A DNA stretch of 64,000 bases. Origin: Biscogniauxia marginata. Taxonomy: Eukaryota > Ascomycota > Sordariomycetes > Xylariales > Xylariaceae. Both the position numbers and the translations under genes were made by a program. The stretch is from positions 62,001 through 126,000 of the forward strand of contig MU404100.1 in the NCBI GenBank assembly GCA_022695795.1, read 5' to 3'. Position 1 is the first letter of the stretch. Every line of letters starts with the position of its first letter. Shown piece by piece: positions 25,177 through 34,640 of this stretch. The notes below the pieces were generated by a model. It made no database searches. It was given only the letters and a program-made list of their open reading frames with translations, and was not told the DNA's origin.

Positions 25177-25567
25177 GCTGGCAATGAGGAATTGACTCCT
25201 CTTGGCCTCAGTCTGTTGTGTGGTATTTCATTGATGAGACCAAAGAGCTGCTAAGCTCGAGATGCGGGTGTACACGTAAATGGAGACGCGACAGACGCGT
25301 ACAAATTGAGTGGAACGGCGCGACGCGAACTGCTAAAGTAGTGGTCTGTGCGCTGGCCCGGCGGAGTACTCCGTACATAACCTAGCCCGGATTCAGTTAA
25401 GTTATGTACCTAAGGTACCCAACGGTGATGCAATGAGTCTCCATATTTATCCGCTTCCCGAGGTTATCCGGCCTTCGAAGCTCGGATTCCAGCTTCAACT
25501 TTCTTAAACCAGCCAAGGCCGACCACTCGAGTTTCTTCAATTGAATGTCCGTAATACTTCATCCACA
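25177..25567. promoter_or_regulatory. Bidirectional promoter between tof1 and 3-hydroxyacyl-CoA dehydrogenase
   Basis: A 391-bp interval separates the two divergent start codons. It carries ACGCGT at 25295-25300 and ACGCGA at 25286-25291 and 25323-25328, matching or nearly matching the MluI cell-cycle box bound by MBF. It also has a 12-bp perfect palindrome CGGAGTACTCCG at 25362-25373, which has the CGG-N6-CCG form of a Zn2Cys6 regulator site. The sequences are directly visible; the bound factors are inferred. Confidence 0.5.
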
Positions 25568-26637
25568 ATGGCAAGCACAATTGGAAGAATAAGGGCTGGT
25601 CAGCTCGCAACTCGAATTAGACACTTCAGCTCAAGCTCAACTCGACATGCAGCTGAGGTGAAAAGCCTGGGTGTTATTGGAGCCGGTCAGATGGTATTGC
25701 CCCCCCTTTCGCATGTGATTGAGACAATGTCATCTCACAACTTACCAGGGCTTAGGCATTGCTTTGGTTGCCGCACAGAAGGCCGGTGTCCCAGTCACTC
25801 TCGTTGATACATCACCGGCTGCCCTAACAAAGGGCTTGGGCTTCGCAGGTTCGTCGTGATTGTACTTACGAGAACTTGATGAGTTAGAAGCTTAGTCGTC
25901 TTTTAGATAAGTTACTGGCTAAGGATGTTTCCAAGTCTCGAATTACACAGAACCAAGCCGACGAGGCCCGCGCAAGACTGGTACCTACGACTTCCATTGA
26001 CAAGCTATCCAACGTCGATTTTGTTATTGAAGCTGTACCTGAGATTCCGCAGTTGAAGTTTGATATATTCGCTCAGCTGGCTCAAGTCTGCCCCAAGCAC
26101 GCTATTCTAGCCACCAACACATCGTCCATATCAATCACCAAGATCGCCGCAGCAACTACCAAAGACCCCAAGGACACTTCTGCAAGCTCCCGTGTCGTGT
26201 CCACTCACTTTATGAACCCAGTGCCCGTGCAGAAGGGTGTTGAAATTATTAGTGGTCTACAGACCAGCGCAGAAACTCTGGACACAGCCGTAGCTTTCTG
26301 CAAGGCTATAGGAAAGATCCCTTCCATTTCTGCCGACTCGCCAGGCTTCCTAGCAAACCGAATCTTGATGCCTTATATCAATGAAGCGGTTATATGTTTA
26401 GAAACTGGCGTGGGTGATCGGGATTCCATCGACGCCATCATGAAAAATGGCACTAATGTGCCGATGGGGCCTCTTCAACTTGCCGACTTCATTGGTCTCG
26501 ATACATGCTTGGCTATCATGAGGGTCCTATATCAAGAGACTGGCGATTCGAAGTATCGCCCCAGTGTACTGCTGAATAAGATGGTCGATGCGGGTTGGCT
26601 AGGCAAGAAGAGTGGTAAAGGATTCTACGATTACTAA
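25568..26637 (+). CDS. 3-hydroxyacyl-CoA (3-hydroxybutyryl-CoA) dehydrogenase, mitochondrial
   Basis: Three exons (25568-25693, 25749-25848, 25907-26637) encode 318 aa. The enzyme interconverts L-3-hydroxyacyl-CoA and 3-oxoacyl-CoA with NAD in short-chain beta-oxidation. Residues 1-30 are Arg/Ser-rich and acid-free until HAAE, a likely mitochondrial presequence with an RHFSSSST-type processing region. The Rossmann motif is GVIGAGQMGLG, split exactly by intron 1. The catalytic region shows EAVPE, NTSSIS and THFMNPVPV (active-site His and Asn), and the C-terminal dimerisation domain ends in GKKSGKGFYDY, the usual terminus. The length equals short-chain HAD enzymes of about 290 aa plus the presequence. 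It shares a promoter with tof1. Whether it prefers C4 or longer substrates cannot be told from sequence. Confidence 0.94.
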
Positions 26638-28665
26638 ACAAGCTAATCAACGATGAATTGATGTGTCTAAATCTGTTCTATCATCAGATAGAGATTTCAC
26701 CCAGCTTAAAGTCATGATCTTCATCAAATTGATATAATATGTCATCTGTAATGAGCTGAACCGACACGCGATTAATTTTATATTGCTGATCTTCGATTCT
26801 TCTGTGCCCGAACAGAGTACATGAGCTAATATACTCATACGGAAAGCTCATTATTGGTGATGGTCATAACACCCCAGAGCGGCGGCTTCTCCTGTTGAAT
26901 ACGGGCTACGCCCCTGTACGACACATGGTCTCCTGTATATATATAGATGGGCTTTGCCCACCTACCTAGACTTACACCTTGAATTAATATACCTGAACCT
27001 ATCCTCATATTTTCGTCTCATCTCAACATCTCCTATGTCTTGCTTTTCAATTGGGGTTATGTTCCCTACAAACAATCATAGTGTAGAGAGTGAGAACGAC
27101 TTTTCTTACTGCCGAACAATGGCATGCAACCTGTAATATTGTATGCTACGCCGCTATCCACCTAAGATGTGAGAAATGCTGGTGTCAAGGTTCCGTTTCT
27201 ATTGGAGATATTTATGGAATTAACAATCACTTGGGACATACATAAAATAAAAGGAATTCGCAACATTCGTGCCCTAAGAAGATGGATTACCCCAACACTT
27301 CACTAAGGCCCATTACAGGACTTAAAATCGTATATCTATATAGACTTGAACTTACATAGGTAGTTGAGTTAATTAATACCCCAGACTTATTGCTTCTCAA
27401 CTTACAGCACTATAACTTGCCTGGATTTAATCCCCAGATACAACAGCATTAGTCGTTCTAACTTCCCCTTTCTCGGGCTTTATGGGAACGCCTCGCACTT
27501 AAAAGCCTGTCCAATATACGGCTTGACAAATCATCATGGACGTTAATCCCGCTTCATCCCGAAGATGGCATTGAACGCTCAACCTCTATCAGACGGTCAC
27601 GTTCCGTCTAAAATCCCACCTAGCCCTAGGTTCAAGCGAAAGGAAAGAGGTCGATGATCCATAAACACGTAGGGAGTAGCAAGCCACCGTCAAAAAGTAC
27701 AGGTCCTGGGCCAGCAAATAAAGGACTAATATCGATACGACCTGGGGCATAGAAGATCTTGCAGAAAAGTATATCCACTCGCGATCTAGGGTCGAAATAG
27801 TTGACTGGCGAAACAACGCCCCTCGGGCAAGATCAGCAACCGGTCAGAACAACCAAGGCACTTTTATGCAGCACAAACGCCACCCCATCAGCCCTCCGGA
27901 CAGATTATAGGGTTGCCAGCAGGAAAAACATGATCCACAAAGAGGAGAGGCCGGGGGATATGCGGGACAAATGCCATGCGGTTCAAATGCAGCAGGTGAT
28001 CGATGGCGAGATAACAACAACACACTGTGTAAATGCCGCGGGTTATTTACTAGAGGACGTGATCAAAGAACGCTTTGTAAAAAAAATTTTACCCTTTCCC
28101 CTTTTTCCTGCTTCAAGTTCTTATTTTTTTTCTCCCCTCCTGGTCATCCTTTTTCTCTGTCTCTCAAAAGGGGGGGAGGACGCGATACATTTCTTTCACG
28201 GTAAGATGGGGAGGACGGGTAGGTTTCTGAGGGGGTGGAAGGACGTCGTTCCTAGTACGGACCACGATGATGTGGCGCCGGAGCAGTGAGCGATTGCATT
28301 GCTCGAGGCTCAGATTTATCTCTGTACGCCTAGCTGACCGTCAGGGGGGCCTGAAAGGACGAACTCAAGGCTAGTGGGTCTAGAGGACGAGATACACAGT
28401 AAATCAGGTATATTGTAGTTGTTTACGCTCCGAACGCACTGGAGGAAGTCCCTAGCGTATATTCTCAGTCTGATAGTGACCCCATACACCCATCCCAGTC
28501 TGCTGTGCACCTAACCACTCCCTTGACACTGGCAAAAGAAATACACCATACCCCTTCAATTTTGCACCGACATTGTCCTCAATCTAGAACCGGTAAAAAG
28601 TTTTGCATCCCGGTCCTTACTTTGGTTAGTTCTGGACGTTTAGGCAGTAACCTAACCCTTCGCAG
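26638..28665. other. Spacer with no supported gene
   Basis: Only short frames are seen. A 162-codon frame ending at 28289 begins at a TTG and has no family resemblance. A pyrimidine-rich segment near 28085-28165 gives it biased composition. Confidence 0.5.
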
Positions 28666-30233
28666 TTAGATCCTAGCTCTGATATCCTCGATGTCCCCGG
28701 CGTCCGTGATCCCCTTGACAGCCATGGCGGTGACCAACGCCCTGCTACCGATCTGTGTGCCGGATTTGCCATACTTGCACACCCACCCCATCTCCCACCC
28801 GCCGTCTCTCTGTTGGCGCGCAAGCAGAGTCCGTAAGTCTCGCTCGTTGCGCAGCCCTGCGGCCTGGGCGGCAAGGACGCGCAACGCGACACCCATGATA
28901 TCCTCGTTGCAGCCCATTCTCTCCGTCACCCTCTCCCTCAGCAGCTCGCGGAAGGCGTCCGCCTCGCCGGCGGGCAGAAAATCATGTACGCGGATTCCGG
29001 AGACGTAGTAGAGGAACCAGTCTGGGTTGTGGTAGTACCGCGTCCCGGCATGGTAGGCGCGGGTCTTCAGGGTCCGGCGCAGATAGTCGAATGTTTCCAC
29101 GAGCTGGTGGCCGCGGCCGTTGGCGGAAAATAGCCGTAGGACGTTGGCGCAGACGAATGCGTCTACCCTGGGGCGGTGACGGTCGAAGTATGTCTGTGGC
29201 TTCGGCATGAGACCCCGTGTATACGGATGAAGGGAATTGAATATGGGTGACTCACGAGTATAATCCCGTCTGCGGTAACAAAATTCAACATCTCGTCCAT
29301 GACGGAATGCTTCACTTCCTCAGGGTAGTCGAGGGTCAACAGGGCCACGGCTGTTGTATCCATGTCATGAGGGTATATAGAGGTAGTTAGGACGGGATCT
29401 CCTATGAAGTAATTCCAAGTGCGTTCATGGTCCTCGAGTGCAACTAGGGATCTATGGTTATCATTAGCTATACAAGCTGTTGCTTGATACACGTGTTAGT
29501 AGAGGCCCTACCGATTCCCAGTACAAGACACAATCAGCAACTGGGAGAAGTTGTCGCGAATGGTGACACCCTTATTACTCTCGCAGAACATCTTGCCCGC
29601 ATTTTGGTTCAGGTAAGCCATACCACGTTCGACAGGATCGCCGAGAATGTTCAGCAGCTTCATGGACACTTGTTCTGTCGTGTCGAACACAATGCTGTGG
29701 ATACCAAGGATATGGGCGGCAAGGACATTTTCGGTGTTATCGTCAACGAAAACTGCCGTTTCCGGATCGACCCGGGTAGCCTTGAGAACATGGTAGTAGA
29801 AGGCCAGGTCCGGCTTTCGGACTCCTATGATGGCCGAGGCAAAGACGTCTTCAAACAGGTCCCAACTATCGATGATAGGCTTCACAATTTTCAGATCGGA
29901 CTTCGAAATATTTGTGATCGCATACATCCTTAGACCTGGCTGCGTATCTTTGAGCTCCTTGAGGTGGTCAACAAAGGGCTGGTTAGTAGTTAGAGATGCT
30001 TGGAGCTCTTCGATGGTTCTCTCAAATTGACCCTCCTCGAGGCCCAGTCTCTCCCCTAATATCTTGTAGCATTCTTCTTGCTCCAGCAGTCCTCTTTCGA
30101 AATCATGCCACTCAGGCGAATCCAGTAATCGCTTAGCTGTCTCTCTTGGGACGGTAGTAACATGGTTAGTTGTATACGTGAAGCAAACTCCACCGAGATC
30201 CAAGAACAAAGTATTATAACTTGACGGAGCCAT
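28666..30233 (-). CDS. Fused HAD-like / class II terpene cyclase (drimane sesquiterpene synthase type)
   Basis: Three minus-strand exons (29512-30233, 29256-29451, 28666-29193) encode 481 aa. Residues 1 to about 215 form a HAD-like domain: nucleophile-type Asp12 in LFLDLGGV, motif II Thr107 (AITN), motif III Lys140 (GVRKPD) and motif IV Asp164/Asp165 (VFVDDN). From about residue 235 a terpene cyclase beta-type domain follows, with the class II protonation motif DMDTT at 270-274, then YFDRHRPRVD, VCANVLRLF, and a QRDGGWEMGW motif. This architecture matches fungal drimane synthases such as AstC of the astellolide pathway, which cyclise farnesyl diphosphate by protonation. Unlike canonical HAD phosphatases (DxD), position 14 is Gly, so phosphate removal may be weak or differ. 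Intron 1 has a perfect TACTAAC. No P450 or other tailoring gene is adjacent, so it may act alone or with distant genes. The exact product is unknown. Confidence 0.9.
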
Positions 30234-31383
30234 AACAGCATAATATTTTCGAAGGATAATTTCTGATTAAAACCGGTGGTTTTGAAACCCAAGTATTGTG
30301 CTATACACACATGCACACGGAGGCTAGGTGCTTATCTCTGTATAACAATAAAAGTGTACGAAAGAGAGAAAGGGTATAGTGCAAGATGCGATTGGAAAGA
30401 TGGTTTATATAAACAATAAAAGATACTTCTAGTTGTTAAGAGCCTTATGTAGTAGAAGTCAGCATTATAGCCTGATCAGGAAGGGATTGTAAAGTGAGGG
30501 TAATTGTAGTGCAACAACGACGGGAAATAAAGAGATTTGCTATATGTCAAAGTACCGCCATGGAGGTACATTTATCGTAGCTCTTCGCGCAACGATTTTC
30601 TTGTTACCTCATCCTAAGGCTCAGATCATGACAGTGGTTTTGATAGTATCCGTATTATTCGGGCACTTCCTTTCAAGGAAGGGCCCGCTCGGACTGGTGC
30701 TGTACTACGTCTATATACCTCCTAAGCTGACATGGTTGGTTGGTTGGTTATAAGATCCATTCATGTTCTTTACGTGAGATTTTCTCCGGGGATTCAAAAG
30801 CGAGAATTCTATTTTAATAATGCAGCCCGGCTTACCAACAGTACCTGTGGTTTCAATATCTGGTGCAACGTGGGGGGCCATGATAAGAGGTATTGTCACA
30901 TTGGGGTTTATGCAGAGTTGGTTCAATGTTACACGATAATGGTCAGACTCGTCCTATCTTTCATGTTACATTTTTGTCGCATGTGCATACAAATACGCCA
31001 ACTTAGTTACTTCACGTAACGGCGTCGCTTTTGCCGTGCTTCTGTATGATATATGTAGCTTGGATTTATCATTCAAACTAAAAGCCTACCAGCTCTGGTC
31101 TTTTGAGCTGTCATGTGGCACATGCCAAAGTCAGGTCATCTTGCTCGATCTTGGCTATAATACGGATGTAGTAGAACGGCGTGTAGTCGAAATTTTGAGC
31201 AGATGTTCGCGATAGAGCCAATGAAATAAATACTTACATGAAGTAATATTCCTTCGATGGACAGTGCATTATTCTACCTTGCCAAGAAAAAGTCATTCCA
31301 CCCATTTTAATTACTATCCCAGCTAGTTTCTGGTTTTGATTCTTTGTTCGTAAGAGACCGAGTTCTAAAGGCTTAGCTACGTA
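30234..31383. other. Spacer with no supported gene
   Basis: This is the upstream region of the terpene cyclase. A 69-codon ATG frame at 30544-30753 has a hydrophobic middle but no family resemblance, and is not called. Confidence 0.5.
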
Positions 31384-31640
31384 TTCGATATATATATATA
31401 TATATTTGTATAAATGAGCCTATCTATTTAAACTAAGTTAATAAAATACCTTTTATTATAATATAATAATAAAACTTAAAATATAAAGGTTTAAATAATC
31501 TTTATATTATTATAAAAAATAATCATATAACGTGTCTCATAAGCGAGTGGCCCACTCGCTTATGAGACACGTTAAGGAAAAATGTTTTTTATATTATTAA
31601 TAACTTATATATATTTCTTAAGTACTGAAATTAAGCTATA
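31384..31640. repeat. AT-rich RIP-like block surrounding a perfect palindrome
   Basis: Sequence switches to nearly pure A/T words (TATATA, TTATTA, AATAAT) with abrupt borders and no surviving frame, as in RIP-mutated repeats. A dinucleotide TA run lies at about 31389-31405. The palindrome at 31528-31574 sits inside and has ordinary composition, so it either escaped mutation or arrived later. Confidence 0.6.
31528..31574. mobile_element. Perfect 47-bp palindrome with TA ends, probable terminal-inverted-repeat relic or minimal MITE
   Basis: Two 23-nt arms (starting taacgtgtctcataagcgag) are exact reverse complements around a single central C. Both ends are TA, the target site duplicated by Tc1/mariner-pogo elements, so the unit can be read as two terminal inverted repeats joined with nothing between them. 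A cruciform regulatory site is the alternative, but the RIP-like AT surroundings favour a transposon relic. The palindrome is seen directly; the origin is inferred. Confidence 0.6.
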
Positions 31641-31931
31641 ATAACGAGGCAGTGTGTATAACAACCTAGTAACGTGGCCGTCGTGGTTTAAATAGCTTCA
31701 CCATAGTAACGGCTATGACACTTAGCCACACTTCTCTTCTATAAAGACAGGTAGGTATCTTGCCCGTTATCTATCATTGCATATTTCCTATGTATACTTA
31801 AACGCCACGAAATATAATCTCGCACTTCTGCACTCATTCCAAAGAAATCCAACCAGTTAGTTCACTCTCCTACCACGAAAGGTAGCAAGCAAACAAACCC
31901 ACGAGGGGCAAGACGCCATTCCCACGCTTCT
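31641..31931. other. Short 3' spacer of the flavoprotein gene
   Basis: No gene is seen. This lies between the AT-rich block and the stop of the downstream flavoprotein and probably contains its 3' UTR. Confidence 0.5.
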
Positions 31932-33179
31932 CTATTTCGGCCACGCCCCGCGGACGCCGGACGACCCGGACGCGTAGGCCGGCGCGTGGTCAGTCCCCAG
32001 GTATCTGCCCTTGAGCCACCAGACGACGAGGCTGGGGATCCTGAAGCGGCCGAACTGCCCCGTGCCGCGGCCACGGCCGATGCTGACGGCGACCTGCACC
32101 TTGTCCGCGTCGAAGACGTACGGCTCGAGCTCGACGTCGTCATCGTCGTCGCCGCCCGCGAAGTACGCGCGGAACTGGCCCATGAGGTGTCGGGCCTGCG
32201 CCGCGGCGTGCGCGGCGTGGTCGGGCTGCAGGTTCCCCACGTCGCCGAGCACGAACACGTTGCGCAGCCCGGGGGCCCGCAGGTCCGGGCCCTGCCGCAG
32301 GCGCCCGCTGCCGTCGGGGTCGCGCATGCGCGCCGGCGCGAAGCCGCTGTTGTACGCGACGCCGTAGGCGGGCACGACGAGGTCCGCGGCGAGGGTCTCG
32401 ACGACGACGCCGCCGTCGTCGTTCGGCCGGAGCAGCTTAACCGTCCCGTCGTCCTTCGCGGGAGCAGCGACGACGACGCGGGCCCCGGTAACGACGCGGA
32501 CCCCGAGCCCTTCGAGCTCCCTCCGCGCGGCCTCGCGCACGCGGTCCGCGAGCTCCGGCCCCAGCGGCAGGTCCCCCGCCGACACGAGCGTGATGCGCTT
32601 CCGCCCGCCGCCGTACGCGGAGCCCAGCTCCCCCGCGAACTCGACCCCGGTGATGCCCGCGCCGGCGACGACAATGGACTCCGCGTCGCGGACGCGGGCC
32701 TGCAGGTGCGCGAGGGAGGCGCGCGTATGCGCCGTGCCGCCGGGGGCGTCCTTCCAGGGCACGTCGTCGTCGTCGCGGTAGCGCGAGCCCGTCGCGACGA
32801 CGAGGGTGTGGTACGCGATGGTGCGGGCCGAGCCGTCGGCGCCGACGAGGCGCACCGTCACGGCGCTGTCGTCCGGGGAGAGGGTCTCGGCGGCGCCGCG
32901 GACGAGCTCGAACCCCGGCGCGGACGGGGAGGGCGGGGGCGACGACAGGTAAGGCGCGAAGGACTCGGATAGCGGGTAGAAGTACTTGTCCTCGGACAGC
33001 AGGTCCGGGGCCGCGGCCGCGCGCACCGACGAGATCGGCCAGTAGAACGAGTCGCTCGGCGTGACGAGGACGACGCGCAGGTCCGCGAGGGAGCGCTCGC
33101 GCTCGCGCAGGCGTAGTAGGAAATGCGCTATGGGCAGGCCGGCGAAGCTGGCGCCAAGCACGACTACCGTCCTTGTCAT
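31932..33179 (-). CDS. AMID/FSP1-like FAD-NAD(P)H oxidoreductase
   Basis: A single-exon minus-strand gene encodes 415 aa. The N-terminal FAD-binding motif is VVLGASFAGLPIAHFLL. The second Rossmann motif, VVAGAGITGVEFAGEL, binds NAD(P)H. TLVVATGS is the linker motif, and VFVLGDVGN is the late FAD-binding Asp motif. These place it in the pyridine nucleotide-disulfide oxidoreductase fold, in the branch of AIF-like and AMID/FSP1 proteins, which reduce quinones or other acceptors; no CxxxxC redox pair is seen, in line with that branch. The C-terminal segment RIPSLVVWWLKGRYLG resembles the membrane-associating end of fungal homologs. Base composition is strikingly GC-rich compared with the AT-rich block 300 bp away, which produces long shadow ORFs on both strands. 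Nearness to the terpene cyclase may be incidental. Confidence 0.92.
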   Translation of the reverse strand: MTRTVVVLGASFAGLPIAHFLLRLRERERSLADLRVVLVTPSDSFYWPISSVRAAAAPDLLSEDKYFYPLSESFAPYLSSPPPSPSAPGFELVRGAAETLSPDDSAVTVRLVGADGSARTIAYHTLVVATGSRYRDDDDVPWKDAPGGTAHTRASLAHLQARVRDAESIVVAGAGITGVEFAGELGSAYGGGRKRITLVSAGDLPLGPELADRVREAARRELEGLGVRVVTGARVVVAAPAKDDGTVKLLRPNDDGGVVVETLAADLVVPAYGVAYNSGFAPARMRDPDGSGRLRQGPDLRAPGLRNVFVLGDVGNLQPDHAAHAAAQARHLMGQFRAYFAGGDDDDDVELEPYVFDADKVQVAVSIGRGRGTGQFGRFRIPSLVVWWLKGRYLGTDHAPAYASGSSGVRGAWPK

Positions 33180-34512
33180 TGTTGGTAGAGACGTGTAGGT
33201 AAGTTAGATCCGGACAGTCAGTCGTACGAAGGAGGTAAATAAGATGAAAGATAAGATGTTAGGTGAGTTAGGTGTGTATATGTTTTAAGGTCGACTCCAG
33301 AGGGTACGTCAGGAGAAATATGCCTGTTTTCTTTCCGAGATATGCGGGATTGCTTCTATCTTATATCGACGAAGGGGTAATATAGTTTGATAAAAAGAAT
33401 AGGAGAAGACTGGTGAAGTGAGTTCATAACGGGCTATTCTCCAAGACGATGGTAACGTCTCGCTGTCTCTTTTATACTCCATTTGGATTCCTGATCTCGG
33501 ATGACTTTATGATTACCAATACAACCATATGAAGAAGAATAAAACAAATGCGCGTCGGAATAAGTCTCCGCCGCTGTTGAATTGTCGTGAACATCGACGA
33601 GGTCGCGTGATACCTACCTAATCAGCATAGAAACGGACAAAAGAGTAGTTTATCTTGCCGCGCGGAAGAATAAATCTTAGGTACTTAGATTAGTTGGCGT
33701 TTTTAAATAAAGTCACACAGAGAAACTAGACATGTATCGATGTATGTAGTCGAGGTACATACATTTAGATTTAGGTAGTTACACACTGCCTCTCTTGAAC
33801 GTGGCCTTGTGTCTGATTGGATAGCATTGACGAGAGAGACTAGTACACACAGTATAGGATGGCCCGTGCACAATAACAATAGTATTATTAATACCCGCGC
33901 GGGAACTTAATGAATAATAATCAAATTGTTCGCCCGAGTTCTATTAAAATTGCACCCTACCGGAAATAACACCCAGGCTTAGGAATTAAATTACTTAAGT
34001 ATGCGAAAAGTTCCCTTTAGTTCACCCGTCATCGTCTAGGACCCCCAGCGATGTGGACTTCGGGCCCGCCTTGAAGGATCCTCCTTTATAAGCCTCGCAT
34101 ACTTATCAAATCTGCACTGAGTGTTGAGTCAAAGAGACTTCCAGGAGTTGAATTCCTAGATGAATGACTTTTTAACTCCGTAGCTTGATAGATGCAGTTT
34201 TGTGTGTTTATATACTTATTCATCTAGCCTTTATCATATATGGGGCTTGCTATATATTTTTAAAGTGAATTTCTAAATTTCAAAGTTCCAAAGCTTTTGC
34301 TCTTATCAAGAAAATTCACATGAAGACTGAAAGATGCAGTGCTAGACAATTGCGTTTTTGCTAGCGGATCGCGTATTCATTAACATGTACAACTGTGCTC
34401 TAATTCTAGTGCCATCCACTACCTAGATATCCACCATTGAGCATAGTCTTCATCCACCATAACATGAACCATCCTCCTCTATACTCTGCCCAAAACCATT
34501 AAAGCGGTCAGT
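33180..34512. other. Spacer with no supported gene
   Basis: Upstream region of the flavoprotein gene and downstream region of ctk1. I see no exon chain or RNA gene here. Confidence 0.55.
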
Positions 34513-34567
34513 CGCCGACCAATCGCCGACCAATCGCCAACTAATTGCCAACTTATTCCCAATTAAC
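34513..34567. repeat. Five decaying 11-bp tandem repeats
   Basis: Five consecutive 11-nt units start at 34513, 34524, 34535, 34546 and 34557. The first two are identical (cgccgaccaat) and the later ones diverge progressively (cgccaactaat, tgccaacttat, tcccaattaac). The first copies contain CCAAT. The array ends 73 nt past the ctk1 stop codon, in its probable 3' region. Confidence 0.85.
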
Positions 34568-34640
34568 CATAACCCCCCTTCTGTCTTTTGCACTCGCCGA
34601 CATAGCACTAGAGGTTGAAGTTTGACTTTATGTGTTCCTG

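Noticed and set aside
27801..28289. 162-codon plus-strand frame
   Set aside because: Begins at TTG, runs through a pyrimidine-rich low-complexity stretch, and has no homology signal.
31986..32972. 328-codon plus-strand frame opposite the flavoprotein gene
   Set aside because: Antisense shadow in GC-rich DNA; composition is repetitive Val/Arg/Glu/Asp without motifs, while the minus strand has three clear nucleotide-binding motifs.
28666..33179. Terpene cyclase and flavoprotein as a biosynthetic cluster
   Set aside because: Only two genes, separated by a 1.7-kb spacer with a repeat island, and AMID-like flavoproteins are common housekeeping enzymes; co-function is not supported by the sequence.
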